A stretch of DNA of 64,000 nucleotides from Vibrio europaeus. Its GTDB lineage: Bacteria; Pseudomonadota; Gammaproteobacteria; Enterobacterales; Vibrionaceae. The position numbers and the translations under genes were made by a program. The stretch is taken from contig NZ_LUAX01000007.1 of assembly GCF_001695575.1 (NCBI RefSeq), positions 620,001-684,000 on the forward strand. Reading direction: 5' to 3'. Below are positions 16,345-25,159 of the stretch, in pieces (within the stretch, counting starts at the first letter, position 1; the number at the start of each line of letters is the position of its first letter). The notes under the pieces are model-generated. The model worked only from the letters and a program-made list of their open reading frames with translations, ran no database searches and had not been told where the DNA came from.

Positions 16345-17985
16345 CTAGCGTTCGAAGTTATGGCCGATATCGTCTGCAAACAATCCAAGGATGACATCTT
16401 TTAGCTTATCAAGGTCGTGAACGGGATAGATGTTATCTTTGCCAAAACACGTGTTGTAGGCTTTTGCACCACTACCGCGACCAGGGTCGAAACCGATACC
16501 TACAACAAACATTTTTACATTGTATTTGCCTCCCCCTTCTCGTTCCTCCAACTTGTTACGCATGTTTTCACATAACCCTTGATTAACCAAGCGAGAGAAC
16601 ATATCTGAGTTTTCTACACCATCAGACAAGACAATAATGTATCGGTTGTTATTGGTTGCTCCATAAAATTGGTGTGGAGACGCTGCTAAGCCTTGATACA
16701 TATGTGTACCACCTCGTGCTCGCATGCCATTAACTTGAGAGACAAATCGGTCTCGATCATTAAAGTCATTTCTTTCTAACGAGTAAAAAAGAGGATCTCC
16801 AGTGTAATAGTCTTCCCCACAGTAAGACCCAAAGTTTGGCTTATAGTAATCATAATAAGTGCCTCCATATTCCATCGGAGCGAAAAGCAACGGTTTATCT
16901 TTTATCGTAATATCTGTAGCTGTCCTGCTAATTGAGATATGTCCTTGTTTAAGCCAGTTTTCACCAAACCAAATGTTAGTATTTTTGCCTGTAATAGCAT
17001 CTCTGACGGACCAAACGTTTCGAGGGTAATCAACACTTTGTGCTGAGCCGCTCCCCCAACTTCCTTTAGCACTCAGCCAACGATAATAACTCTCAAAAAT
17101 TGCCTTTTCATTAGTAGAAATATCATTCAAGGTATACCATAGGCTGCGGTTATTTTGGGGACCATTAGAATATTTCGAATATCTCAATCGAAAAGTATCA
17201 GCGAAACTTGGATGTCGTCTTACCTTGTCAAAGTCACTATTTTTTGGGGCTAGCATTGGCGAAGTACAGTAAAACTTATTATTACGCTCAATGACGATCC
17301 TTCGATTAAAAGGGATAAAACCAAACGTCGATTTAGAGTTAACACCAAGTAGAGCCTTGGTCACCTCATCTATGGCCAGTTTTAGATGACCTAATCGACT
17401 CGTTTCCCAGCTACGGCAACGATACTCACCCCACCGCTCGTTATAACATGAGTTCATCGAACCAGAAAAGTCCGCAACAAACACCACATCCGCTGGTTCA
17501 TGGTTGCCTTTGATTCTTCCTGCAGCTCCGGTATTAGTAACGTCTACCTTATCCTTAAACCTTGCCCAATCAGTAAAACGAAACCAAGAATCATGAGTTG
17601 AGGTTGCTCCAAGGTCGTAGCGAAAATAGTCAACTTTATAAGGTGTAATTAACTCATCTTTGCCATAGCTATTCGACACTTCTTTACGTTCGACTTTTTT
17701 AATATCAAGCGCGGTATCATCCACTAAGTAGTGATGAAGCCATATTTTCGCCGTTTCCCTGGCGCTACGACCACTAGGCATTTTAGAGTCAATTTCAAAT
17801 TTCTTGACAACTCTATCGTTCGACGCAACGGCTATCGAACCCGCTTCTAACGCATCACCTAATCGAGCTTTTTTGCCAATATAGCGCGAACCCTCTATCG
17901 CTAAAGCACCAAGTGACATAATCGCGCCGATTAAAAAGATGTACCAAATTGTCGCGACACCTTGTTGGTACTTACTAGTATTCAT
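16345..17985 (-). CDS. tadG: TadG-like protein with von Willebrand factor A domain
   Basis: The 546-aa protein has an N-terminal hydrophobic segment following a Gly (QQGVATIWYIFLIGAIM), resembling a TadE-like leader but without Glu at +5. A vWA domain begins near residue 165 with the MIDAS motif DFSGS, and continues with the RGGTHMYQG and VLSDGVEN segments. TadG proteins are thought to be surface- or periplasm-exposed parts of the Tad system. It is last in the upstream unit and is preceded by AGGTAAATAAG before its ATG. Confidence 0.87.
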   Translation of the reverse strand: MNTSKYQQGVATIWYIFLIGAIMSLGALAIEGSRYIGKKARLGDALEAGSIAVASNDRVVKKFEIDSKMPSGRSARETAKIWLHHYLVDDTALDIKKVERKEVSNSYGKDELITPYKVDYFRYDLGATSTHDSWFRFTDWARFKDKVDVTNTGAAGRIKGNHEPADVVFVADFSGSMNSCYNERWGEYRCRSWETSRLGHLKLAIDEVTKALLGVNSKSTFGFIPFNRRIVIERNNKFYCTSPMLAPKNSDFDKVRRHPSFADTFRLRYSKYSNGPQNNRSLWYTLNDISTNEKAIFESYYRWLSAKGSWGSGSAQSVDYPRNVWSVRDAITGKNTNIWFGENWLKQGHISISRTATDITIKDKPLLFAPMEYGGTYYDYYKPNFGSYCGEDYYTGDPLFYSLERNDFNDRDRFVSQVNGMRARGGTHMYQGLAASPHQFYGATNNNRYIIVLSDGVENSDMFSRLVNQGLCENMRNKLEEREGGGKYNVKMFVVGIGFDPGRGSGAKAYNTCFGKDNIYPVHDLDKLKDVILGLFADDIGHNFER

Positions 17986-17990
17986 CTTAT

Positions 17991-18539
17991 TTACCTGCCT
18001 AAAAATGCCGAGTACGCAGCTAATACACGCTCTTGAGGGGGATTCGTCGAACCTACCGCTTTTTCAAACCAAGCCGGGACTGACTGACACAAGGTGACTT
18101 GATAAACGGGGGCATACTTGCCGCTTTTCTCAAGGGGAATATCAAATTTTTCATCTAGAGCACTAGCTGACATACATGCAATTGAGCCATATTTTTCTGT
18201 CGTTGTTCGTCGCTGGTTTTGACCAGTGCGCCTCTCTATAACAACGGATAATTTGTCTTTTGGAACTCCCAACAAACGACTACCTAAATTACGTAACTCT
18301 TTCGCCTCTTCTCCGGTACTATTTGGATTTCCGGCGTAGAACAAGGATCGCTCTTTAAGCAAGCTCACCAAAGAATACGAAACTCGTTCTAGCTTACTTT
18401 TACTCATCTGCTGATAGCCTAAATCAAAGCAAAAGTAGAGTGATGCAGACATCGCTACCAAAATGAACGCAAGCTCAATGGCAAAAACTCCGGTTTGGCT
18501 ACTTTTCGTTTTTAACACTTTGGTGCCTCTCAAATTCAT
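17991..18539 (-). CDS. tadF: TadF-like pseudopilin
   Basis: The 182-aa protein has a type IVb pseudopilin signal: cleavage after Gly in TG/VFAIELAFILVAM, with Glu at +5, then a hydrophobic helix. The rest is a soluble domain with Cys residues. It overlaps the end of tadE by 41 nt when started at the ATG. A GTG at 18518 with AGAGG 7 nt upstream would also keep the whole pilin signal and is a fair alternative start. TadE and TadF are minor pilins matured by TadV. Confidence 0.83.
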   Translation of the reverse strand: MNLRGTKVLKTKSSQTGVFAIELAFILVAMSASLYFCFDLGYQQMSKSKLERVSYSLVSLLKERSLFYAGNPNSTGEEAKELRNLGSRLLGVPKDKLSVVIERRTGQNQRRTTTEKYGSIACMSASALDEKFDIPLEKSGKYAPVYQVTLCQSVPAWFEKAVGSTNPPQERVLAAYSAFLGR

Positions 18540-19092
18540 CGGTCACAAGAACATGGCGTTTAATTATCTTGTCCCCACCTGGAACAGCAAAGAACACTGG
18601 TTTGTAGTGATATTGCACTTCATACAAAGTAAAAGCGTTTTTCTGCCAAGTTTTACTTTGTCGAGGTGTATCAGCAGTCAAATCTGCTCTGGTTTTATAG
18701 TGACTGGCGTCTATCGACATAGCCCCCCTAGCCGACAGAACATCCCACAATGTTCCACCGTTCTTATCAATAAAGGTATGAAACCAAACCTTAAACTCAT
18801 CGCCATTGAATGATTTAATCAATTTGCACTCTTTTTGCTCTTCTTCCGACAAGCTAGGATCTGTGCAACTAAAATTAGGATTGCGATACTTATTAAAAGA
18901 TGGATTTTTGCGAAGCTGCACCCTAGAGTCTCGCGCAGCTTCGGCCGTGGCATAATCAAGTACGGAGCAAACATAAGTTAATCGGCAGGTTTCAAAGATC
19001 AGCATGGTGAACATAAATAGCACCAAGAATCCCAGAGCAAATTCAATCGCGAAGACACCTTTCTGTCTTCGCCGCATCGTCAATTTATTCAT
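18499..19092 (-). CDS. tadE: TadE-like pseudopilin
   Basis: The 197-aa protein has a basic leader (MRRRQKG) and a pseudopilin cleavage motif KG/VFAIEFALGFLVLFMF with Glu at +5. A ~170-residue exported domain with three or four Cys follows. It is the second gene of a unit led by an O-antigen-ligase-like gene, 27 nt downstream of it, and overlaps tadF. Confidence 0.85.
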   Translation of the reverse strand: MNKLTMRRRQKGVFAIEFALGFLVLFMFTMLIFETCRLTYVCSVLDYATAEAARDSRVQLRKNPSFNKYRNPNFSCTDPSLSEEEQKECKLIKSFNGDEFKVWFHTFIDKNGGTLWDVLSARGAMSIDASHYKTRADLTADTPRQSKTWQKNAFTLYEVQYHYKPVFFAVPGGDKIIKRHVLVTDEFERHQSVKNEK

Positions 19093-19119
19093 ATTATTTT
19101 CTTATCAAGCAGCAAAAAA

Positions 19120-20559
19120 TCAGGGTAGTTGTGGAGAGGTAAGGCAGTTGTATCCAAGCCAAAACTGCGGTTTGTAAACCGTCTCTTGATCTAGGGTTGG
19201 ATAGTGTTCAACTCGTAATGAAACGCGGTAACTGACTAGTGTAATGGTTAATATGCAGCTCACCGCGAGGAGTAAATGAGAAAGTTTGTTGGGCTTTATG
19301 CTGTGCTCTTTGCCCCCGGAATGACGACAACGTAGGCCCCAAAAAAGTGCCAAGTTACAAACAGCAAGAAGCTGACTTAACGGTGTAACTAACACACCAG
19401 ATAGCACACTATAGCCAATACCCACTGAAACACTTACTCCTGCTACCAACGTTGCTTTATGGTGAATACGTTTCAGCTTATTGAGTAACAGAGCAATCAA
19501 CAGGCTGTACGCAGCAAATGCAGCAATCCCCCAGTGATAAAGCACGTTTAAAAAGGAATTGTGAGGCCCAGCTACGACCAAACCTTCGCAAGCGTATTTA
19601 TCTCCACCATGTCCAAGCCAATTGACGTTGGCAAGTAGATCAAGCCACAACTCCAAACGACCAGAGCTTGTGGTTCTGATCTCTGGAGCAAGCAAACTGG
19701 TGTCACCGAATACGTATTGGGGGAAAGGTGCAAGCAGAGCATATTTGACGAGAAAACCTGTTATTAGGCTTTGCCACAACAATGTCCACCAATGACGCCT
19801 GCGCGAAACATCTAACGTCATCAATAAGGCAAACCCCATCGACATTGATAACAGAGCTCCTCGCGCATCGGTTGCAAAGCTGGTGGCAAAGATCAAGGCA
19901 AGTATCAGCCTTGGCAGAATAGCCTTATGTTGTCTTTGCATACCAATGACCGCTATGTAGGCGACAGGCAATACCGACCAAACCTGCATATGATTGAGGA
20001 ATCTTGGATTAACAAAACCAAAAATGGTGAAGATACTGACAGAATTTCCCGTAAGCGTGACTCCCCAAAACATGATGGCAACACTAAAAAACAGCAGCAG
20101 ATTCATTAGCGCATACAAACGTAATAACTGCGGTTTGTTACCAGAAACGTAAGGCGTAAGCACAAGCGCTAGCAATATCAATCCAACAAAGTAGAACTGT
20201 TGGACAAAAGCCGCAATAAAGTGCTCGCCAAGGCTATTAGCTAACGACATAGCGACGGCAAAGATTGCTAATGCGACTTTCACTGGTGTAGAGAGTTCGC
20301 TCAACATGACGATTGCATCTCTACGCAGGTTATACGAAAGCAAATACATCAATGCACAACCGACGACCATGGCGCAGACAAACATGCGTTTCGAATCGTA
20401 TAGGAACAACACTTCCCAGCGAGGTATGAACAAGTTAAAACTGAAAAGCATAAGCCCAATGGCAATCACCATCAGAAAGCTACGTGCAATAACAAACGAA
20501 TGCACTCCGCCACGATTCCCTCGCGTTATCTGTGATTCCGATTGAAACATTGCTGACAT
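19120..20559 (-). CDS. O-antigen ligase/polymerase-like membrane protein (Wzy_C superfamily)
   Basis: The 479-aa protein has about twelve hydrophobic helices. The C-terminal half carries Wzy_C features: FATDARGALLSMSMGF (Arg before a helix) and, after a long periplasmic loop, GPHNSFLNVLYHWGIAAF with a conserved His. The family includes WaaL O-antigen ligases, Wzy polymerases and PglL/PilO O-oligosaccharyltransferases that glycosylate pilins. I cannot tell these apart by eye. It leads the tadE-tadF-tadG unit, which suggests pilin or pseudopilin glycosylation rather than LPS assembly (inference). Confidence 0.78.
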   Translation of the reverse strand: MSAMFQSESQITRGNRGGVHSFVIARSFLMVIAIGLMLFSFNLFIPRWEVLFLYDSKRMFVCAMVVGCALMYLLSYNLRRDAIVMLSELSTPVKVALAIFAVAMSLANSLGEHFIAAFVQQFYFVGLILLALVLTPYVSGNKPQLLRLYALMNLLLFFSVAIMFWGVTLTGNSVSIFTIFGFVNPRFLNHMQVWSVLPVAYIAVIGMQRQHKAILPRLILALIFATSFATDARGALLSMSMGFALLMTLDVSRRRHWWTLLWQSLITGFLVKYALLAPFPQYVFGDTSLLAPEIRTTSSGRLELWLDLLANVNWLGHGGDKYACEGLVVAGPHNSFLNVLYHWGIAAFAAYSLLIALLLNKLKRIHHKATLVAGVSVSVGIGYSVLSGVLVTPLSQLLAVCNLALFWGLRCRHSGGKEHSIKPNKLSHLLLAVSCILTITLVSYRVSLRVEHYPTLDQETVYKPQFWLGYNCLTSPQLP

Positions 20560-20951
20560 TTTTGCGTATCTCGTTATCTACCCAACAAATGTTCAATATC
20601 GTACTTAAATGTTAAATGTGAGACAACAAGAATGATCGTATTTGCGCCAAAAAATGACAAAGGTTTGACATAAAAACTGACGTAGAAATGTCGCATGTAA
20701 GTAACAAAAACTTGTTTACACAGTCATCAATAAGAAATTTGATAGGCTCCCGGAAACTAAGTAATAAGAAATAGATTAAAAATACGATGAAAAACCAATC
20801 ATAGTAATAAGCCTTCATACCTTATTAAAATCAGATTGGTTTTCTAGTCGATAAGGAGATTCCTTGCTTCCTCATTCTTCGGTCTTAGGAATGACAGCTT
20901 TTGGTGTTTCGGGGCAGGATTTTGGCTTGGGGAAGTAGTGTGACGTTGCTA
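20560..20951. other. Intergenic region upstream of the ligase-tadEFG unit
   Basis: These ~390 nt lie between the ligase-like gene and sigZ and should hold the promoter of the ligase-tadEFG unit. A 68-codon frame on the minus strand (20612-20818) is AT-biased, lacks a ribosome-binding site and is not credited. A short imperfect inverted repeat near 20859-20892 is listed separately. Confidence 0.5.
20859..20892. repeat. Candidate dispersed intergenic repeat
   Basis: The segment has outer arms ATTCCT and AGGAAT around a C/T-rich core, with GGAATGACA on the right. This resembles short intergenic repeats I associate with Vibrio genomes. Only one copy is seen in this window, so its repeated nature is recall plus inference. 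Confidence 0.35.
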
Positions 20952-21524
20952 TTAACAACTGCCACACTGTTTTGATTTCGCTTCACAGTCAACAAGGTTG
21001 CCGTGTTTATCAAGTTGTAAGGTGCAGCACTCTTCGAACAGTTTTCTTAGCTCGACACGACCTTTCTGCACGCGCGACTTTAACGTTGAGTAGCTGACGC
21101 CAACTTTCTCAGCGATCTGCTTTTGGCTCTCACCGTTTAGCTCAACAGCTTCGAGAAGTTGAGATTGTTCAGCAGGCAGAGCATGAACAAAGGGTTTAAT
21201 ACACTCTGCCATTTCTTGCTCTAAGCTGGCCTCTTGCTCTTCAAACCACAAGTCATCGGCTTGGAGTTCACCATCACGCTGCTGGCGAGCACGCTTACGG
21301 TAAAAGTCGATGATAGTGCGATTCGCCAGTTGAAATAGCCAAGCTTTGACACTACTGGCATCCGCAATGGTGGCTAGGTTCTGGTAGGTTTTGAGTAAGA
21401 TCTCTTGCTGCAAATCTTCCACATCATCTGGATTACCTACTTTAGAATGAAGGAAGGATTTTAACGCCTGCTGATACTCAGCCCACACCTGCTCTAAGCT
21501 GAGGCTTGGGTTAGCAGTTTTCAT
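20952..21524 (-). CDS. sigZ: SigZ-family RNA polymerase sigma factor
   Basis: This 190-aa group 4 (ECF-type) sigma factor has region 2 with VEDLQQEILLKTYQNL and VKAWLFQLANRTIIDFYRKR (residues ~30-80). Region 4 has the helix-turn-helix QKQIAEKVGVSYSTLKSRVQ. The tail is Cys-rich (EECCTLQ ... VDCEAK ... QCGSC), as in the SigZ family. The start at 21524 lies inside the end of arsR (14-nt overlap); two earlier starts are possible. No anti-sigma gene is adjacent. Co-transcription with an ArsR repressor suggests metalloid- or thiol-linked induction (inference). Confidence 0.82.
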   Translation of the reverse strand: MKTANPSLSLEQVWAEYQQALKSFLHSKVGNPDDVEDLQQEILLKTYQNLATIADASSVKAWLFQLANRTIIDFYRKRARQQRDGELQADDLWFEEQEASLEQEMAECIKPFVHALPAEQSQLLEAVELNGESQKQIAEKVGVSYSTLKSRVQKGRVELRKLFEECCTLQLDKHGNLVDCEAKSKQCGSC

Positions 21525-21804
21525 CAGCGCAGCACTCATCTTGCAAGAAGCCAATTACGCCTTCTAAGCATTGGTAATCGGTGACACAGTAAAGTGTTCG
21601 ACCTTCTCGACGTTGGCTAATCAAACCTGCAGACGCAAGGCTTGAGATATGGTGAGAAAGTGTCGAGCCTGGTATACCTAGCTTCTCTTGTAAGCCACCC
21701 ACCGCAATCCCTTGATAACCGGCTTTGACCACACTTTTGTATATCGAGAGACGAGTTGGGTGGCCAAGCTCTTTCAGTGCTTTGGCAACGACTTCAAGTT
21801 CCAT
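21511..21804 (-). CDS. ArsR/SmtB-family transcriptional repressor
   Basis: The 97-aa winged-helix protein starts with ALKELGHPTRLSIYKSVV (helix 1-2). The recognition helix is GIPGSTLSHHISSLASAGLI, followed by the wing QRREGRTLYCV. The C-terminal end has Cys residues (YQCLEG ... ECCADENC) that could form a thiolate sensing site, though it lacks the classical CVC in helix 3. I chose the ATG at 21804 because GGAG is 6 nt upstream. A perfect inverted repeat in its promoter is a probable auto-operator, and similar sites precede the permease gene at 26795. Confidence 0.87.
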   Translation of the reverse strand: MELEVVAKALKELGHPTRLSIYKSVVKAGYQGIAVGGLQEKLGIPGSTLSHHISSLASAGLISQRREGRTLYCVTDYQCLEGVIGFLQDECCADENC

Positions 21805-21825
21805 TACAGGCTCCACATAAGATTA

Positions 21826-21851
21826 TATATTTCCAAAGTAATCGAAATATA
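21826..21851. promoter_or_regulatory. ArsR operator candidate (autoregulation)
   Basis: A perfect 8-bp inverted repeat TATATTTC-N10-GAAATATA lies 22 nt upstream of the arsR start. Two further sites with the same half-site type and exactly the same 10-nt spacer lie in front of the permease gene. The size and AT-rich palindrome fit ArsR-family operators; binding itself is inferred. Confidence 0.65.
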
Positions 21852-22013
21852 ACCAAGATGCAATAGTTAGACACCCCACCTTGAAGACAAGCATAAAATG
21901 ACGATTTCACCACCCATATTTGGTTAATCTAATGTTGCACATTTAACAGGGGTAAAACATTCGAGATGACGCTAATGTTTCTTATACGTGCTACAGGAGT
22001 AAACGAGAAATCA

Positions 22014-22196
22014 ATGAAAGTACTGATCCAATACACGCAAACAGGCAAATATAAAGACAGAGTATGGGAGTCCCTGACACATAAAGCCAAGGGAGAAGTT
22101 CAGGCAGTGACACCTTCTTCGGCGGTTCGATTGATAGAGCAGAACAAAGCCGTGTTATTTACTACGGAAGAAGGTGACATTGTTCTGCAAAGCTAA
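22014..22196 (+). CDS. Small protein of 60 aa, function unknown
   Basis: I do not recognise the family. The protein (MKVLIQYTQTG ... VLFTTEEGDIVLQS) is soluble and mixed-charge, with alternating beta-like segments. I chose the ATG at 22014 because GAG lies 6 nt upstream; a 16-codon extension upstream looks untranslated. A strong hairpin with a T run follows ~70 nt after the stop, so this looks like a real monocistronic gene. Confidence 0.6.
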   Translation: MKVLIQYTQTGKYKDRVWESLTHKAKGEVQAVTPSSAVRLIEQNKAVLFTTEEGDIVLQS

Positions 22197-22265
22197 TTAT
22201 TGCCAACCAATTTCGACTTAAGGGTTCATTTTGCTATTCCCCAAATTGCAAAGCGAATGCCCAGC

Positions 22266-22311
22266 ACCGGAACCAATCTATTCCCTCAGATAGCTTGTTG
22301 TTCCGGTTTTT
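22266..22311 (+). terminator. Terminator after the 60-aa gene
   Basis: An outer 8-bp stem ACCGGAAC / GTTCCGGT encloses an inner CTAT/ATAG pairing and is followed by TTTTTCTTT on the plus strand. Confidence 0.7.
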
Positions 22312-22390
22312 CTTTGCTCACTATCCATTGCCATCGAACTTCCAATTCTATAACTTAGCCAAGTGACATGGATGTTATTCGAGGTAGATT

Positions 22391-23116
22391 GTGAAAAAGC
22401 TATTGATTGTCAATGTGGGCTCAGCGCCTAAAAGCCAACTGAGCAAATTTGGTGATTTTGAACTGTGGGCAAAGCAAGCCATTGGCGCTACTACTCTTGA
22501 GATCGAGTTTCACGACGGAATCGCTAACCCACTGCCAAAACCGCACTTGCTCGCAGGCGTTATCATCATGGGCTCACTGTCCATGGTGACAGAAGAAACC
22601 AACTGGATGAAGCGGCTTGCAGCGGAAGTTGTGCAGCTCGCAGAGCTTAACGTTCCTACATTAGGTATCTGCTTTGGTCATCAACTTATTAGCTACGCTT
22701 TTGGTGGAGAAGTCGACTTCAACCCAAATGGGTTGGAAGTGGGTACGGTCAATATCTCGCGTTTGACCAGTAGCAAGGACGATCCACTACTTAGCCAGCT
22801 ACCCGAACACTTCCACGCTCAAGCCGTCCACTTTCAATCTGTACTTGCATTACCAAAGCAAGCAGTCCGATTAGCACAAAGTAATCTTGATCAGAACCAC
22901 GTGTTTCGTGTCGGAGAGTGCACATGGGGCGTGCAGTTTCATCCTGAGTTTACCCCCGATATCATGCTCGATGTGCTTGAGAACTTTCAGGAAGAGTTGG
23001 GGGAAGCGCAAATCGAGGCCAAAAAACAGCAAGTAACCTCAACACCGCACGCCCAACAAATTCTGAAGCGCTTTTCGAGATTGTGCCTAGCTAAACACGA
23101 CACTAGGCATGGATAA
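22391..23116 (+). CDS. Class I glutamine amidotransferase (GMP-synthase GATase-like)
   Basis: The 241-aa protein has a GATase-1 domain with the nucleophile Cys in LGICFGHQ near residue 93 and the His/Glu pair in VQFHPEF near 185. Stand-alone members of this group hydrolyse glutamine or gamma-glutamyl compounds; the partner or substrate is not known. The start is a GTG with GAGG 6 nt upstream. It converges on the oxidoreductase gene with only 3 nt between the stops. Confidence 0.85.
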   Translation: MKKLLIVNVGSAPKSQLSKFGDFELWAKQAIGATTLEIEFHDGIANPLPKPHLLAGVIIMGSLSMVTEETNWMKRLAAEVVQLAELNVPTLGICFGHQLISYAFGGEVDFNPNGLEVGTVNISRLTSSKDDPLLSQLPEHFHAQAVHFQSVLALPKQAVRLAQSNLDQNHVFRVGECTWGVQFHPEFTPDIMLDVLENFQEELGEAQIEAKKQQVTSTPHAQQILKRFSRLCLAKHDTRHG

Positions 23117-23119
23117 AAA

Positions 23120-24064
23120 CTAGAACTTTCGGGTTGGGTCGATGACCAGAACAATTTTTCCTACAGCTTGATATTGTTCACTTCGGCGATGAGCACTTTG
23201 AATATCTTCAAGTGGATAAACGGTATCAATCGGAACTTTTAATTGGTTTTCTGTTATGAGGTTAAGGACTTGATCTAGGTCTTTGGCACTGTTTTCCACC
23301 CACATACGATTAAATGCGATGCCATATATACCCACTTCACCTTCTGCAAGTTCATCAAAGGTAGAAACAATCGCGCCACCCGACTTAACGCAAGAAACGG
23401 TTCTATGTAGTAAATAAACTCCTGGTTTTGCAACAAACGCAAGGTCATACCGCATTGAAGCATGCCATTCTGGCGATTGTTCATCGTAGACTTCATCCGC
23501 TCCTAAGCTTTTAATGTAATCGAGCTTTGTTACTGAAGCTGTCGCAACAACATACGCTCCCTTAGCCTTTGCCATTTGAACAGCGAATGCCCCAACACCT
23601 CCAGAGGCATTGTGAATCAATACCTTGTTTCCGCGTTGCAGTCGACCATGGTGATGCAATCCTTGCCAAGCGGTAACAGAAGCAAGTGGTAATGCAGCCG
23701 CTTCAACAAAGCTCAAATTGTCTGGCTTTTTAACGACTAACTCCGCATCAACAGCAACAAACTCTGCGTTAGTACCTTGCCCAGAGATGGGCGTAAAGGA
23801 AAGTACCTTCTCACCAAGTGCAAATGACTCAACATCAGAACCAATCGACTCAATAACTCCTGAGCAATCCCAACCAAGAACGAGAGGGAGAGTGTGGGTG
23901 TCTGTTTGCGCCATCATGCCGTTACGAAGATGGAAATCGACAGGATTAACCCCGGAAGCTACAACCCGAATCAATACCTGATTTGCCTTAATAGCGGGCT
24001 TTTCCAATTGACCGATCTCTAGATTAGACGCTTCGCCGTATTGTTTGATAAATGCTGCTTTCAT
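23120..24064 (-). CDS. Zinc-independent MDR-type NADPH:quinone oxidoreductase
   Basis: The 314-aa protein has a GroES-like N-terminal domain (ANQVLIRVVASGVNPVDFHLRNG) and a Rossmann domain with VLIHNASGGVGAFAVQMAKAKGAYVVAT near residue 145. It lacks the structural zinc Cys cluster, which points to the quinone-reductase branch. It is probably a cytoplasmic NAD(P)H-dependent reductase of enones or quinones. It is divergent from a LysR gene 108 nt away, which probably controls it. Confidence 0.85.
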   Translation of the reverse strand: MKAAFIKQYGEASNLEIGQLEKPAIKANQVLIRVVASGVNPVDFHLRNGMMAQTDTHTLPLVLGWDCSGVIESIGSDVESFALGEKVLSFTPISGQGTNAEFVAVDAELVVKKPDNLSFVEAAALPLASVTAWQGLHHHGRLQRGNKVLIHNASGGVGAFAVQMAKAKGAYVVATASVTKLDYIKSLGADEVYDEQSPEWHASMRYDLAFVAKPGVYLLHRTVSCVKSGGAIVSTFDELAEGEVGIYGIAFNRMWVENSAKDLDQVLNLITENQLKVPIDTVYPLEDIQSAHRRSEQYQAVGKIVLVIDPTRKF

Positions 24065-24172
24065 GTCTTTCTTCCTTAATATGTTATGAGAACAGCCTCA
24101 GTATTCAATGATTGATCTATTTCTTCTAATTGATAGTTGGTATAAACATTATTCCACAGGAGAATGAATAGT

Positions 24173-25159
24173 ATGGCGAAAGTTGATTTAAATCTGATTG
24201 TTATCTTTGACGCAATTATGCGCGAGCAATCAATTACGATTGCTGCTGAACAACTTGCAATGACTCAACCATCCGTGTCGAAAGCGGTTTCCAGAATGCG
24301 ATGTGCTTGGCGAGATCCATTGTTTTTGAAGCAAGGCAGAGGAATTACACCGACGCCTTATGCGAGAAAGTTATGGCACGAAATAGCGGATCCTTTACGT
24401 CAGATAAATAGCTCCATTTCTCCACCAAAATTTGACCCTATGACTTCCTCAACCCAACTTCGGGTGGCACTAACAGATGGAATTAGTGGTTTATTTTGGC
24501 CTAAGCTCCGGGCGATCGTAGAACAAAGGGCGCACGCTATCGATCTTTATGCCGTCCCATTTCAAGGAAACGGCGAACAACTTTTGTTAAATGCTGAGGT
24601 CGATTTAGTGTTGGACTATTTTCCAACTAAGCATCAACACATCACGGTAAAGCATTTGTACGAAAATAACTTTACCTGTGTCATGCATCCTAATCACCCG
24701 CTAGCGAGTCAGGATTTGTCGCTGGAAGCGTTTTGCCGCGCAGACCACCTTCTCGTATCCTTGTCCGGAGACCCGAGCGGTGCTGTAGATAAATGCCTTA
24801 TGCAGGAAGGGATGCAACGGCGAGTTGCCATGACAGTCAATAGTTTCTCATCTGCCATTGACCTGCTCCAAGAATCCAATTTGATCTGTGTTATGCCGTT
24901 TACTGTCGCTAGCAAGGCGATTCGTAAAGGACAACTGGTTCATAAAGCCGTACCTATTTCTGTACCATCACCCCGCATATCTGTAGCTTGGCATACTCGT
25001 AATCGACCTAGCCTTGCATTGAAGTGGTTGATCAATGAAATTGAACAGTTAGTCATCCATGACTCAAAAATTTTTACCGCACCTTTACTCCAGGTTTCGC
25101 TATCTGCTGGCTCAAACCTCGGCAGTCACTGTCACCTTAACGAACAGAGACCAATTTAA
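24173..25159 (+). CDS. LysR-family transcriptional regulator
   Basis: The 328-aa protein has an N-terminal winged helix-turn-helix (DLNLIVIFDAIMREQSITIAAEQLAMTQPSVSKAVSRM) and a C-terminal substrate-binding domain. The first residues (VDLNLIVIFDAI) match the NodD/LeuO-like LysR subgroup. The ATG at 24173 is 10 nt past AGGAG; an ATG three codons earlier sits almost on top of that site and is less likely. It is divergent from the oxidoreductase gene. Its end overlaps the convergent M23 peptidase gene by 23 nt. Confidence 0.85.
   Translation: MAKVDLNLIVIFDAIMREQSITIAAEQLAMTQPSVSKAVSRMRCAWRDPLFLKQGRGITPTPYARKLWHEIADPLRQINSSISPPKFDPMTSSTQLRVALTDGISGLFWPKLRAIVEQRAHAIDLYAVPFQGNGEQLLLNAEVDLVLDYFPTKHQHITVKHLYENNFTCVMHPNHPLASQDLSLEAFCRADHLLVSLSGDPSGAVDKCLMQEGMQRRVAMTVNSFSSAIDLLQESNLICVMPFTVASKAIRKGQLVHKAVPISVPSPRISVAWHTRNRPSLALKWLINEIEQLVIHDSKIFTAPLLQVSLSAGSNLGSHCHLNEQRPI

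Noticed and set aside
20612..20818. 68-codon minus-strand frame upstream of the ligase-like gene
   Set aside because: It has no ribosome site, an AT-driven hydrophobic composition and no recognisable motif.
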